This document shows positions 38,301 through 46,530 of a stretch of 64,000 nucleotides of DNA, piece after piece. Source of the stretch: CAVORB01 sp963736235 (GTDB lineage Bacteria; Pseudomonadota; Gammaproteobacteria; Chromatiales; Chromatiaceae); the NCBI GenBank assembly GCA_963736235.1, contig CAVTOR010000005.1, forward strand, positions 434,001-498,000, in the 5' to 3' direction. The notes beneath the pieces were generated by a model. It did no database searches, was not told where the DNA came from, and saw only the letters and a list, made by a program, of their open reading frames with translations. The position numbers and the translations under genes are program-made. How positions within the stretch are numbered: position 1 is the stretch's first letter; the number at the start of each line of letters is the position of its first letter.

Positions 38301-39978
38301 GTTCCCGCAGCTTCTGGGGCCCGCTCGTGATGTGGTCGATGCATGCCTCTCCCCAGGGTCGTGTGAACAGGGCCGGCCTGGCGCGCAGGCGCTGGCCGCC
38401 CATGCGATGCACGAGGGCCGCGGTCTCCGCGGCCAACCCCTCGCCCGCACCTCCGGTGTGGCGGTGAATCGCGATGGTCAGTGCGCCGGCGGGCCTGAGG
38501 TCCGGCGAGCGGTCCCGTTCGCGCAGTCCAAGCTCCGCGATCTCGGGATAGCCCCGGCGCAATCGATCGATCAGCACCTGTCGTTTGGGGAAGGCGCTCG
38601 CCGCGGGTGCGAAATCGATCCCCAAATAGACCCGAGGCTGTGCCAGGGTTTCCGCTTCCCGGCACAGGCGCGTCAGGTCCGCCGCCCGCAGGGGTGCGCC
38701 GGCGAGGCCGTAGATCGCCGACAGGAAGCGCGGGCGTTGTTTCTCGCCCAGGACGGGGTAGTCGCTATGGGTGTTGGCCCCGAAGCGGGCGTTCTCCGCG
38801 CCTCGTTCGACCGCGGCGCGCAGCAAGCGCAGCAGCGGCGGGTCGTCGGACAAGGGGGTGTCGGTGCATTCCAGGACACACACCCGTACGCCGCGATCCA
38901 GCTTCCGCGCCAGCTCGGCGCCGGGAAAGGGGCTGAGGCAGCGTATTCCTAGCACCCCTACCTTCTGGCGGTGCGCGGCGCGCATGTGATCCGCTGCCGC
39001 CTCCGCGGTCTCCACCGCGGATCCCATGGCGACCAGGATCAGGCGGGCGTCGTCCAGCCGGTGGGTCGACAGGGCGGCGTGGGTCCGTCCGGTAAGCGCG
39101 GCGAAGCGGGCGAATGCGTCGTCCAGCGCCTCTCCCAGGTATCGGTCCAGGAACACGCGGGCCGCGGCACGCCCCGGTCCGCCAGCCTCGCCTGGTACCA
39201 GGGCGCCCAGCATGACCGGGTGGTCCGGATCGTGCCAGCGTGGGACGCGCCTGCGAGCGTCGCCGAAGAGCAGCCGCTGTGCCTCGATCGGGCAGGGTAT
39301 CCGGTCGTTGGGCTCGCCCAGCAGGTCTGCGCTCAACCCCGCGGACGGCAACCGCACGTCCTGCAGAGCGAGGGCCGTTTGCGCCCCGTCCATGGCGACA
39401 ATGCCCGGCAGCAGCACGCGTTCCGCGGTGTGACGGGCGATCAGGGCGAAGTCTGCCGCCTCCTGCACATTGGTCGCCGCAAGCAGGCAACACCCGGTCC
39501 CGGCGCAGGAGTGGAAGGCCTCGTGACCGTTGCCCAGGGACGATCCCGGTCCACCGGGGGTGCGGCCGGCGAGATGGAGCACCAGGGGAAGCCGCCTGCC
39601 GGCGGCGGTTGCGAGCAGGTCCAGACAAGCGGCGAGGTCCGTGCCCGAGAAAAAGCCGGTGGCGCGGACGCCGGACATGGAGAGCCCGATCGCCGCTGCC
39701 AGAGCGCCTCGCGCGCCCCCTCCGGCCTGGCTGGACAGGGGTGTGCCTGCGGCGTTCACGCGCAAGCGGCCCTGCTCCGTGCGCCAGGCGAGATCCGCGC
39801 CATCGGCGGGGAAGGAACCGCCGAGCCCCGCCGCCTCGCAGATCGCGGCCTCTGTCTCCGCAACGGCGGTATTGCCGTCGAGCACGACCGAGCTGCCCGA
39901 GTGAGGTCCCGTCCCGTGAGCGGGAGAGCCGAGAATGCGTCTCAGCAGGCGCAGGGCTGAATTAGTAAAGCTAGGCAT
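35371..39978 (-). CDS. Giant PFOR-derived Fe-S protein (1535 aa), TPP sites degenerate
   Basis: The domain order follows pyruvate:ferredoxin oxidoreductase. Domain I is at the N-terminus (DGNTAVAETE), then domain II, a gamma-like domain (TIAIHRHTGGAGEGLAAETA near 500), a two-[4Fe-4S] domain (C784, C787, C790, C794; C918, C921, C924, C928) and a C-terminal thiamine-type domain. The expected YPITP motif is absent, the SEGGA region reads SSQAGGGA (about 82-89), and the GDG motif is GDS (1215-1217). Thiamine chemistry is therefore probably lost, while Fe-S electron transfer is kept. The last 60 residues are a coiled coil. ATG 39978 was chosen; a GTG at 39999 is possible. The gene sits between rnfB and rnfC. 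Confidence 0.75.
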   Translation of the reverse strand: MPSFTNSALRLLRRILGSPAHGTGPHSGSSVVLDGNTAVAETEAAICEAAGLGGSFPADGADLAWRTEQGRLRVNAAGTPLSSQAGGGARGALAAAIGLSMSGVRATGFFSGTDLAACLDLLATAAGRRLPLVLHLAGRTPGGPGSSLGNGHEAFHSCAGTGCCLLAATNVQEAADFALIARHTAERVLLPGIVAMDGAQTALALQDVRLPSAGLSADLLGEPNDRIPCPIEAQRLLFGDARRRVPRWHDPDHPVMLGALVPGEAGGPGRAAARVFLDRYLGEALDDAFARFAALTGRTHAALSTHRLDDARLILVAMGSAVETAEAAADHMRAAHRQKVGVLGIRCLSPFPGAELARKLDRGVRVCVLECTDTPLSDDPPLLRLLRAAVERGAENARFGANTHSDYPVLGEKQRPRFLSAIYGLAGAPLRAADLTRLCREAETLAQPRVYLGIDFAPAASAFPKRQVLIDRLRRGYPEIAELGLRERDRSPDLRPAGALTIAIHRHTGGAGEGLAAETAALVHRMGGQRLRARPALFTRPWGEACIDHITSGPQKLREPGDEPPVELALILTDPGLPGSAPEAGLAPGGNLLVQSALPDEGLWARLPLPTRTRLKDGAASLYRMAPAEGPTAGTGDYLLGAVCGLLRQRGLIDLTRRRLLGVREEMLRLSPADVEQRLRLFETGLDAPREVATAGLPQTLTQKPARADDEAPALVRRMGRAGDAYDSLPRFWDHVGVLYGTGDTSELAPDPHLALTAIPPLSSGFRDLSPRRDRFPSFDPALCTGCGACWSACPEGAVGAVALTPARLIDFGIRRARADALRPLASKLAAGVARLCQDPQAAGPTAGDLIQLAYQDLEARLPFPAERKAAIGEALQALVASIGSLPLATTAPFFADLGADAEGNGALLALSLSPEACKGCGICVETCDPGALRNAHQGSRSLARARQVRAVWQDLPETDAATVQAVHDRALVGPLAASLLRPGAASAMTGGDGVEPGSGARLALRLVLAVLEARQAPLLAAFAEKVGETRGRITALIRDILADALPADDLDALARRLETVDSRQAELGAVLGESGGTIDGAVDAARLRRLVGLARDLGDLAWRLEKGSHGLGRARLGLVLSPDSAVGWAGAFPDNPFPQPIVLDWTGDGAQVAAGLLEGQLRQATRGFAQMRMARLELERPADAARLWSDLDGLTWQELDGRERALCPSLLLAGDSASLGGRGMGQLARLLGSDMPIRVLILADLDLGLGGRAGLDLPPAPAQDAAIDLALLTLSQRGAYIAQSCVAVPGHLAACLEGAFGHRGPALLHLHAPSPARHGFAPDLTLARARGAVIARVFPLFRYDPNAEGLFGSRLDLGGNPDSLEPWADSAQGVLATPAHWALGEQRFAHLLSPLAEDAPQPTTLADYLALNVQQRRGRTPFVERDTGAGEARRLLVDGRLVRVCAERQQAWRVLQELAGLVTPFTARIQREAEERVAAEHQAELDALEADYQHRLQALRARYQEEIRHDIRERLMVLAGYGGASQGAEQGAAE

Positions 39979-40825
39979 GCGGGACCCCGCTACGGGCACT
40001 GGTGGCCCGCTCCCCGGAGAATTGTGCCCCCACCACCCACTGGATGGCGCCGGTCGGGCAGCGGAAGGTTGCCTCCGGCAGCGCCGGCCCGCCGGCGCCG
40101 TAGTCGACGATGGGGAGGTTGTCCTCCATCCGGATCAGTCCCGCGGCGGCGTCCGCCGCGCAGCGCCCGCAGGCGTCGCAGGCCGTGGTGCAGAGCGAGG
40201 TGGCCGTGTCGCCGGCGAGCGGCGCCCGGCACTGGACCACGAGGTGATGACTCTCGGGGAGGAGCTCGAACAGGTCGCGCGGGCAGGCGGCGACGCAGTC
40301 GCCGCAAGCGGTGCATTTGTCCACCGAGACCCGGGGCAGACCGTTGGCGTTCATCTCGATGGCATCGAAATCACAGGCGTCCCGGCAGTCCGCGAGTCCG
40401 AGGCAGCCCCAGGGGCAGCCCTTGCCGCCCTCGGACACCACGGACGCCGCCCGGCAGCTCTCGAAGCCCCGGTATTCCGCGATCTGATAGGCCTGGCCCC
40501 TGCCGCCGCCGCAGTGCAGCCTGGCGACGCGCCTCTCCTGCTGGCCCGGATCCACGTCCAGGAGCTCGGCGATGGCCTCCACCGCGTCCGGCGCGGCTAC
40601 GGTGCAGCGACTCGGCGCCAGCTCGCCCTGGACCAGCTTCTCGGCGAAGGCGTGACAGCCAGGTTGGCCGCAGGCGCCGCAATTGGAGCCAGGCAACAGG
40701 TCTTCGGTATCCTCCACCCGCGGGTCCTCCTGCACCCGCAGAAAGCGGTAGGCGACCGCGAGGATGGTGGCGAAGAACAGGCCGAGTCCCGCCATGATGC
40801 CAGGTGCCACGATGAAGCTGCTCAT
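39971..40825 (-). CDS. rnfB: Rnf complex ferredoxin-like subunit B, long form
   Basis: RnfB (284 residues) has an N-terminal membrane helix (about 8-28) and the RnfB/NqrF-type Fe-S domain NCGACGQPGCHAFAEKL. A segment CPWGCLGLADCRDACDFDAI and two further cysteine clusters (CTACGDCVAACP; CTTACDACGRC) follow. It is about 90 residues longer than E. coli RsxB and has extra Fe-S motifs, like RnfB of anaerobes. It accepts electrons from, or gives them to, ferredoxin. It lies 12 bases after the 837-aa gene and overlaps the start of the giant gene. Confidence 0.93.
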   Translation of the reverse strand: MSSFIVAPGIMAGLGLFFATILAVAYRFLRVQEDPRVEDTEDLLPGSNCGACGQPGCHAFAEKLVQGELAPSRCTVAAPDAVEAIAELLDVDPGQQERRVARLHCGGGRGQAYQIAEYRGFESCRAASVVSEGGKGCPWGCLGLADCRDACDFDAIEMNANGLPRVSVDKCTACGDCVAACPRDLFELLPESHHLVVQCRAPLAGDTATSLCTTACDACGRCAADAAAGLIRMEDNLPIVDYGAGGPALPEATFRCPTGAIQWVVGAQFSGERATSARSGVPHA

Positions 40826-40837
40826 CTTCGGGCTGGC

Positions 40838-43351
40838 CTAGCGGTTGAAAGGCGCCGCACGTTCGATCAGGGTCTGCAGCCCGGGCTCGTCGGGGTTCCA
40901 CGGCTTGCCGGGGTGGATGCATCGGGCAGGGCAGAGCTCGGCCGCCTCCACCAACTGGGAATAGCTGGCCGTGGCGAGGTCGCCCAGCAAGGCTTGTTTC
41001 TCCTCGTTGTAGACGAACAGCAGCGGATTGATTTTGAGGCAGTCGTTGCAGCTGGTGCAGAGCGGGGTGTCTATCCAGGGCTCGTCGAAGGAGACCTCAG
41101 CCGCCGGCGTGGGCTCCTGGGGTTGCTCGATCTCGTCCGCCGCGGGGGCTTCCGGCGCAGCCTCTTTGGCGCTCCGGTCCCAGACGGGCGGGCGGGCGGC
41201 GACGGGCAGGCCCGACGGCAGGTCCATGCCCAGCAGGACGTCGGTCAGCCGCTGCATCGCCTCGCTTGCGGCCTGGCTACGGACCTGCTCGATCTCCGCG
41301 GCGTGCTCGGCGAGCAGCTGCTCTCGCTCTCCGGCGGCGCGGCCGCGTTCCTCGGCCCGGGTCCGTTCCACCGCCAGGTCTACGTGGCGGTTGCGGACCC
41401 CGGCCATGGCCTGGAGGGTACGCCAGAAGTTGAGCCGGTCGAGACAGGCTAGGGCCAGCTCCCGGGAGACGACCAGCCGGTGCAGGATGGCGTTGCCGTC
41501 CACCGCCCATACGAAGGGAACCTTGCGGTAGGCCTGGTTTGGGGCCATCGCCAGATAGTCCTGCATGGGAATCAGGGCCTCGGAGTCGCATCCGGGTGGG
41601 ATCGGGCGGAAGTGATCGCGCAGGCGCTCGATCAGCAGGCAGTAGTCGGCAAAGGTGAATGCCAGCTCTTGCGTGACCTGGATGCCGTTCTCGTCCAGGT
41701 ACTCGAAGGCGTGTATCGGCCAATCGGCTCCGGGCTCGGGGTTTCCGTCGATGTCCACCGGGGCAGGCTCGCAGTCGTCGGGCTTGGGGTCGGCGCGGAA
41801 GAAGGGGTGGGCGCGGCCCTCGATGGCGGCGCCGGCTACCAGCCAGGCATTCAGGGGCACCAGGTCATGGGGCGCGCGCAGTCCGGTGTTGATCAGGTGC
41901 AGGCTGGTGCGGGTGGCATCCAGGGCGGATAGGAAGCACTCCATCAGGTGCCGATGGCGGGCGGAGGAGGATTGGGCGACCGCTGCCTGACGATGGCTCA
42001 GGCCAAGATAGCCCAGCTCGGTACGGTAGTGCTGAAAGGGGTTCTCATCGGTTTCCGTCCCCGGGTTGTTGCTGGGCTGGACCCGGACCAGCACCTGCAC
42101 CGGACGCCCCGAGCTCAGCAGGCGGGAGAAGGAGCGCATGTCCTCTCCGGCCAGGCGATCCGCGGACTCCAACGCGATCACGCTCGGGACGAGCAGCAGC
42201 TCTTCGGGGGTGAAGCCCTCCCAGTCGAAGTTGGCGAACCAAGGGTCATGCAGGGCTGGGTCGTAGATGCCGTCCATCTCCAGGCGGGCGATACGCATGG
42301 CGCTGAAGACCTCGCTCAGACGCTCGGCCTCGCGGTCGAACAGGGCCGTTGCCCGCGCGCAGGGATCGGGATCGCTGACATCCTCCAGGTCCCGGCTTTC
42401 GGCGAGCCATTCGCCCTCGACCGTTCCGAGGTGCACGAACCGCACCAGAACCGGGTCCGGGCGATAGGCGCGGAGCACCTCGAGCGCGCGTTCGATGCGC
42501 TCGCGTCGCTGCGGGCTCATGGCACGGGTGCCGCGGGAGTGATCCATGACCGTGGACAGCGCCAAGGGGTCGAAGCGGGCACCTTCGGCGCCCACGCTGT
42601 CGCGCGCTTGGCGCGGCTCGATGGATTCGTCGGACTTTCCCCACTCGACGGCAAGCAGGGATTCGAGGCGGCGGACGCAGTCGTCGATCTCGGTCTGGAA
42701 ACCAATGTGGCGGGGGATGACACGGCTGCGCACCGCGTGGATCAGCAGGTGCAGGGATGGGAAACGCCCGTAGCCGAGAATCTCGCCGTGTCCCGCTTCG
42801 TCCTGCAGCAGGCCTAGATCCGCGTCGAGCCGGTCCCGGTCGGCGGCGCGCAGGTCGAGTTGCTGCTGCAGGGCGAGACCAGCCGCGCCGAGCAGGGGGG
42901 ATGCCAGGATGGGCCCCTCACGCTCCCGCAGCACCTTGCGCAGGTGGTGCTCGATCCAGGGAAGATGATCCTTGAGGACCCGCGCCGCGTCGTCCGTCGG
43001 CGCGAAGCGTCCGACCGCGCTCTGGAGCCAGTCCGCCAGGCGGCAAACGAGCGCATCCGCCTGCTGCGCTCCATCGCCCTCCTCGGGAGGGAACAGGAAC
43101 AGCGGGTAGTCGTAGCGCAGCCTGGAGGTGTCGCGGAAGGGGTCGAGCAGGGCGGGCAGGCAGTCGTTCCCTGTCGCCTCCAGCATCTCCGCCGCTCGCG
43201 GGTCTCCGAGATGGAAGTGACGCAGGGTGAACATCAGCTCCCGGGTCGCCCTGGCATCCTTGACGGCCGTCGGCAGGGTCGGCAGGCCCGCGGGGCGTAC
43301 CCCCGGGATCTGGCTGTTCCCCAACTCTGCCGTTGCTGGTGTGGTGGTCAT
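40838..43351 (-). CDS. Large Fe-S protein (837 aa), paralogue of the giant protein's C-terminal part
   Basis: No standard name is known to me. Residues about 380-700 align with the last 330 residues of the 1535-aa protein: HPFFRADP versus FPLFRYDP, DYLAMAPNQAYRKVPFVWAV versus DYLALNVQQRRGRTPFVERD, and FWRTLQAMAG versus AWRVLQELAG, each followed by a Glu/Arg coiled coil. There is no GDG thiamine motif. The C-terminus adds one ferredoxin-like cluster motif (C765, C768, C771, C807, with C811 nearby). The N-terminal 350 residues are helical and unrecognised. The ATG at 43351 follows AAGGGG. It lies between korB and rnfB, so an electron-transfer scaffold is inferred. Confidence 0.65.
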   Translation of the reverse strand: MTTTPATAELGNSQIPGVRPAGLPTLPTAVKDARATRELMFTLRHFHLGDPRAAEMLEATGNDCLPALLDPFRDTSRLRYDYPLFLFPPEEGDGAQQADALVCRLADWLQSAVGRFAPTDDAARVLKDHLPWIEHHLRKVLREREGPILASPLLGAAGLALQQQLDLRAADRDRLDADLGLLQDEAGHGEILGYGRFPSLHLLIHAVRSRVIPRHIGFQTEIDDCVRRLESLLAVEWGKSDESIEPRQARDSVGAEGARFDPLALSTVMDHSRGTRAMSPQRRERIERALEVLRAYRPDPVLVRFVHLGTVEGEWLAESRDLEDVSDPDPCARATALFDREAERLSEVFSAMRIARLEMDGIYDPALHDPWFANFDWEGFTPEELLLVPSVIALESADRLAGEDMRSFSRLLSSGRPVQVLVRVQPSNNPGTETDENPFQHYRTELGYLGLSHRQAAVAQSSSARHRHLMECFLSALDATRTSLHLINTGLRAPHDLVPLNAWLVAGAAIEGRAHPFFRADPKPDDCEPAPVDIDGNPEPGADWPIHAFEYLDENGIQVTQELAFTFADYCLLIERLRDHFRPIPPGCDSEALIPMQDYLAMAPNQAYRKVPFVWAVDGNAILHRLVVSRELALACLDRLNFWRTLQAMAGVRNRHVDLAVERTRAEERGRAAGEREQLLAEHAAEIEQVRSQAASEAMQRLTDVLLGMDLPSGLPVAARPPVWDRSAKEAAPEAPAADEIEQPQEPTPAAEVSFDEPWIDTPLCTSCNDCLKINPLLFVYNEEKQALLGDLATASYSQLVEAAELCPARCIHPGKPWNPDEPGLQTLIERAAPFNR

Positions 43352-43419
43352 CTGCAAGCAGTTCCCCTTACGCAAGAAGTACGCGACCTTCCCGGAGGCC
43401 GTGCCGAGGCGTGTCCACC

Positions 43420-44373
43420 TCAGATGGTGATCCGGTCCAGCACCTGGTTTAGCCCGGTCAGCTTCTGCTCCGGCGTCATGCTCGCTCCTTGGCTCGAGAG
43501 GTCCTCGTAGCAGGGGGCGGCGGGGTCGTGGTAGAGCAGTCCCAGCGGTATCCGCGCGCCGTCCGCCGCGAGTTGGAACGCGTGCTGGAGGTCAGACGGG
43601 TCGTGCCCGGCGCGCTCGGGGAACTGCCGCAGCACGGCCGGATCGAGCGGGATGCCATTGGGATGCTCCAGGAGCAGGAAGCGGGAGGGGTCGCCTTGCA
43701 GCGCCTTGGAGACCGAGTCCGCGTACACCGGGCAGCGCTGGATGATGCGCACGAATCCGGTCCCCCGATGGCGGTAGGCGGCCTTCAGGGTCTCGTAGAG
43801 CATGGGTGGGTTCCAGTCCACCACCTGGGCCACGAAGGACACGTTGGTGATGCCGAGCGTCACCGTCAGGGGATTGTGGGCGTCGATGATGGCGCCGAAG
43901 GGATGGGTGTTGGTCTTGAAGCCGAGGGGGCTGGTGGGGGAGGTCTGGGCCTTGGTCAGCCCGTAGATGGCGTTGTCGAACACCATCACCGTCATGTCCA
44001 TGTTGTAGCGAAGGGCGTGGATCCAGTGGGCGGTTCCGATCGAGAAGCAGTCTCCGTCGCCGGTGGCGACCCAGACGTCCAGGTCTGGCCGCCGTGACTT
44101 GATGCCGCAGGCGACGGGCAGCGCCCGCCCATGCAGCCCGTGAAAGCCGTAGGTGCCGAGATAGTGGGGCATGCGGCTGGAGCAGCCGATGCCCGACACG
44201 CACACCGACATCTCCGGGCGCTGCTGCTCGTCGCGCAGCACCCGCTGGGCGGCGGTGAGAACGCCGTGGTCGCCGCACCCTGGGCACCAGCGGGCCTCTC
44301 CACCGGCGTAGTCGCCGATGGTGAAGTAGCGCTCGAAGACCTCGAGCGACCAGTCAGCCTTGAGTCCGAGCAT
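43420..44373 (-). CDS. korB: 2-oxoacid:ferredoxin oxidoreductase beta subunit
   Basis: This 317-residue thiamine-diphosphate subunit of a KorAB-type enzyme (2-oxoglutarate or related 2-oxoacid plus CoA to acyl-CoA, CO2 and reduced ferredoxin, reversible) has Fe-S cysteines in WCPGCG (C30, C33), the thiamine/Mg motif GDGDCFSIG at 105-113, and then DNAIYGLTKAQTSPTSP. All catalytic motifs are intact, unlike in the two large downstream proteins. It overlaps the end of korA by 20 bases. Confidence 0.93.
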   Translation of the reverse strand: MLGLKADWSLEVFERYFTIGDYAGGEARWCPGCGDHGVLTAAQRVLRDEQQRPEMSVCVSGIGCSSRMPHYLGTYGFHGLHGRALPVACGIKSRRPDLDVWVATGDGDCFSIGTAHWIHALRYNMDMTVMVFDNAIYGLTKAQTSPTSPLGFKTNTHPFGAIIDAHNPLTVTLGITNVSFVAQVVDWNPPMLYETLKAAYRHRGTGFVRIIQRCPVYADSVSKALQGDPSRFLLLEHPNGIPLDPAVLRQFPERAGHDPSDLQHAFQLAADGARIPLGLLYHDPAAPCYEDLSSQGASMTPEQKLTGLNQVLDRITI

Positions 44374-46312
44374 CGGGCGTCTCCCCCTGGTTGATGGCGT
44401 CCAGGCGCTGTACGAGGACCTTGTGGATCATCCCCGGCTGCAGCGGGTGGCCGTAGACCACGGACCAGCAGTCGATATCCATCAGGGTATGGGCCCGCAG
44501 CAGCCAGGCGAGCTGGGCGTAGCGCCGGTTTTCGGCGGTGATGAGCGGGGCGTGCGGGTCGTCGCTGTAGTTGATCTCTACGGTCATGACCCGGCGAAAG
44601 CGCGCGAAGATCTCCTTGAGCCCAGGCTCCATGGGCGAGAGGAAGCGCAGGTGCACCGAGGAGACCCGTTGTCCCAGCGCCCGTGCCCGATCCACCGCTT
44701 CTTCGATTGCGCCCATGGTGGAGCCCCAGCCAACCACCAGCAGGTCGCCCTCCTCACCGCCGTACACGGGCGGCGGCTTCAGGGTGCTGGCGAGCGCGGC
44801 CAGCTTACGGCTGCGCATGTTGCAGCCGCGCTGGTTGGAGTCGGAGTCGTAGGCGACCTTGCTGTAGGTAGTATGGGCGAGGCCGGTGAGGACGTATTGC
44901 CCTCCCGCCATACCGGGTATGGGTCGCGGCGAGAGGCCGGTCTCCGGATCCCAGTTGTAGGGCGGGATGCCCTCGTCCCACTCGGACTGGTCCACCGGCG
45001 GGGCAAACCAGTCCCGGTTTGGCTCCGGGCGCTCGTAGGGTTGTACGCCGGTGGCCAGGTTAGCATCGGTCATGAGCACCACCGGGGTGCGGAAGGCCTC
45101 GGCCAGACGCCGCGCCATGACCACGAAGTGAAGGCACTCCTGGATGGTGGCCGCGGCGATGACGATTTTGGGGGCGTCTCCCGGTTCGCCGAAGAGGGTG
45201 GCGAGCAGGTCACCCTGCTCGACCTTGGTCGGCAGTCCGGTGGAGGGGCCGCCGCGCTGCACCAGCGCCAGCACCAGGGGGACCTCAGCCATCACCGCCA
45301 GGGCCAGCATCTCGGTCTTGAGCGCGAGGCCTGGCCCGGAGGTGATGGTGCAGGCTGTTTTGCCGGCGTAGGAGGAGCCGATGGCGAAGCCGATCGCCGC
45401 GATCTCGTCCTCCGCCTGGTGCACGAAGCCCCCGACCTCGTGAAAGACGTCCGCCAGATAGTGGGACGCGGAGGTCGCCGGGGTGATCGGATACATGGAG
45501 ACCAACTCCATGCCAGCAGCCATGACCCCGAGTCCCAGTGCCTGATTGCCGTTGGTGACGATGAAACGCTTGCCCGCCGTCTCCACTTGCGGACGGGGTG
45601 GGATCTCGTAGCGGATACCGAGCCGTTCCTCGGCAAACGCGTAACCGGCGTCGAACAGCCGGTGGTTGAGGCCGATGACCTTCTCGCCCTTGCGCTTGAA
45701 GGTGACGGCGATCTCGTCCCTCGCCTTGGCGACGTCACGCGAGTAGATCCAGCAGAGCATGCCCAGCACGAACATGTTCTTGCCGCGCCGGGGGTTCTCG
45801 GTGATCTCCAGGCAGGCCTTCTCGATGGGCAGTTCATGCACCGTCAGGCCGTTCTCGCGAAACTCGGACACTGCCTTCACGTACTGCGCGCGGATCTCCG
45901 GCACCGGGTCGTCGCGCCACTTGTCCTCGAGCATCACCCTGGTGCCCGGCTTGTAGGCGCCGTTGGCGATGCGGGAGTAGAGCACCTGCTCGTTGAAGGC
46001 GACCACCAGGTCCGCCTCGTCGCCCATATTGGTAACGTAGTGGCTGGAGAGCCGGATCCGGATGCCGCTTGCGCCGGCCGGCGAGCGCGCCGGGGGCTGG
46101 ATCTCGGCGGGGATGATCTCCACCGTCCACACGCCATTGTTCATCTTCGCGCACACCGTGCCGAAGGTCTGGCCAGCCTTCTGGGCGCCCTCTCCGGAGT
46201 CGCTGACGATCTCGACGATGTGTTCCGGGAGCCTCTGCGCGGGTGATGGGGCGTCGCTCTGGACAACCCCGGAATGCGGGCGGACCTCGGGGCTTGCTGC
46301 GGTCGTTGTCAT
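44354..46312 (-). CDS. korA: 2-oxoacid:ferredoxin oxidoreductase alpha subunit (gamma-alpha fusion)
   Basis: This 652-residue subunit joins an N-terminal gamma domain (residues 30-230; EIVSDSGEGAQKAGQ) to the alpha domain. The thiamine-contacting motif YPITPAT is at 274-280, followed by AEDEIAAIGFAIGSSYAG and RGGPSTGLPTK. This gamma-alpha fusion is typical of KorA of aerobes and of reductive-TCA bacteria. The ATG at 46312 has GAGG 8 bases upstream. The literal frame extends 131 codons further without family similarity. It is the first gene of the operon that runs to rnfA. Confidence 0.92.
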   Translation of the reverse strand: MTTTAASPEVRPHSGVVQSDAPSPAQRLPEHIVEIVSDSGEGAQKAGQTFGTVCAKMNNGVWTVEIIPAEIQPPARSPAGASGIRIRLSSHYVTNMGDEADLVVAFNEQVLYSRIANGAYKPGTRVMLEDKWRDDPVPEIRAQYVKAVSEFRENGLTVHELPIEKACLEITENPRRGKNMFVLGMLCWIYSRDVAKARDEIAVTFKRKGEKVIGLNHRLFDAGYAFAEERLGIRYEIPPRPQVETAGKRFIVTNGNQALGLGVMAAGMELVSMYPITPATSASHYLADVFHEVGGFVHQAEDEIAAIGFAIGSSYAGKTACTITSGPGLALKTEMLALAVMAEVPLVLALVQRGGPSTGLPTKVEQGDLLATLFGEPGDAPKIVIAAATIQECLHFVVMARRLAEAFRTPVVLMTDANLATGVQPYERPEPNRDWFAPPVDQSEWDEGIPPYNWDPETGLSPRPIPGMAGGQYVLTGLAHTTYSKVAYDSDSNQRGCNMRSRKLAALASTLKPPPVYGGEEGDLLVVGWGSTMGAIEEAVDRARALGQRVSSVHLRFLSPMEPGLKEIFARFRRVMTVEINYSDDPHAPLITAENRRYAQLAWLLRAHTLMDIDCWSVVYGHPLQPGMIHKVLVQRLDAINQGETPDARTQG

Positions 46313-46495
46313 CGAGGCTACCTCGGTTCGGCGCGGCGGAGTTTCGGCTTGCAGCCCGCGCGGAATATGGACAAGCGTTGTGCAAGGTCCCGATGGCGGG
46401 ACGCTGCATAATTCCCTCACGAACCGCGGGAGGGTTTCGGCATCCTCTGCCCATCGCTCCGCTGCGAAAGCAAAGCAGCGTCTCCTTCGCTGGCG

Positions 46496-46524
46496 GCGCC
46501 CGTGACGGCACTGGTCACGGGCGC
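46496..46524 (-). terminator. Hairpin after the rquA-like gene
   Basis: A perfect 11-bp stem GCGCCCGTGAC/GTCACGGGCGC with a 7-base loop lies seven bases after the stop of the rquA-like gene. No T-run follows on the transcribed strand. It probably separates that gene from korA, whose start is 184 bases further on. Confidence 0.5.
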
Positions 46525-46530
46525 GAACGC

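Noticed and set aside
44360..46246. 628-aa rightward frame antisense to korA
   Set aside because: It is the mirror of a strongly conserved KorA with intact motifs; composition is His/Gly/Val-rich as expected for antisense reading.
46479..46488. CAGCGTCTCC (reverse of the MITE end) near the rquA hairpin
   Set aside because: Isolated 10-base match with no element structure.
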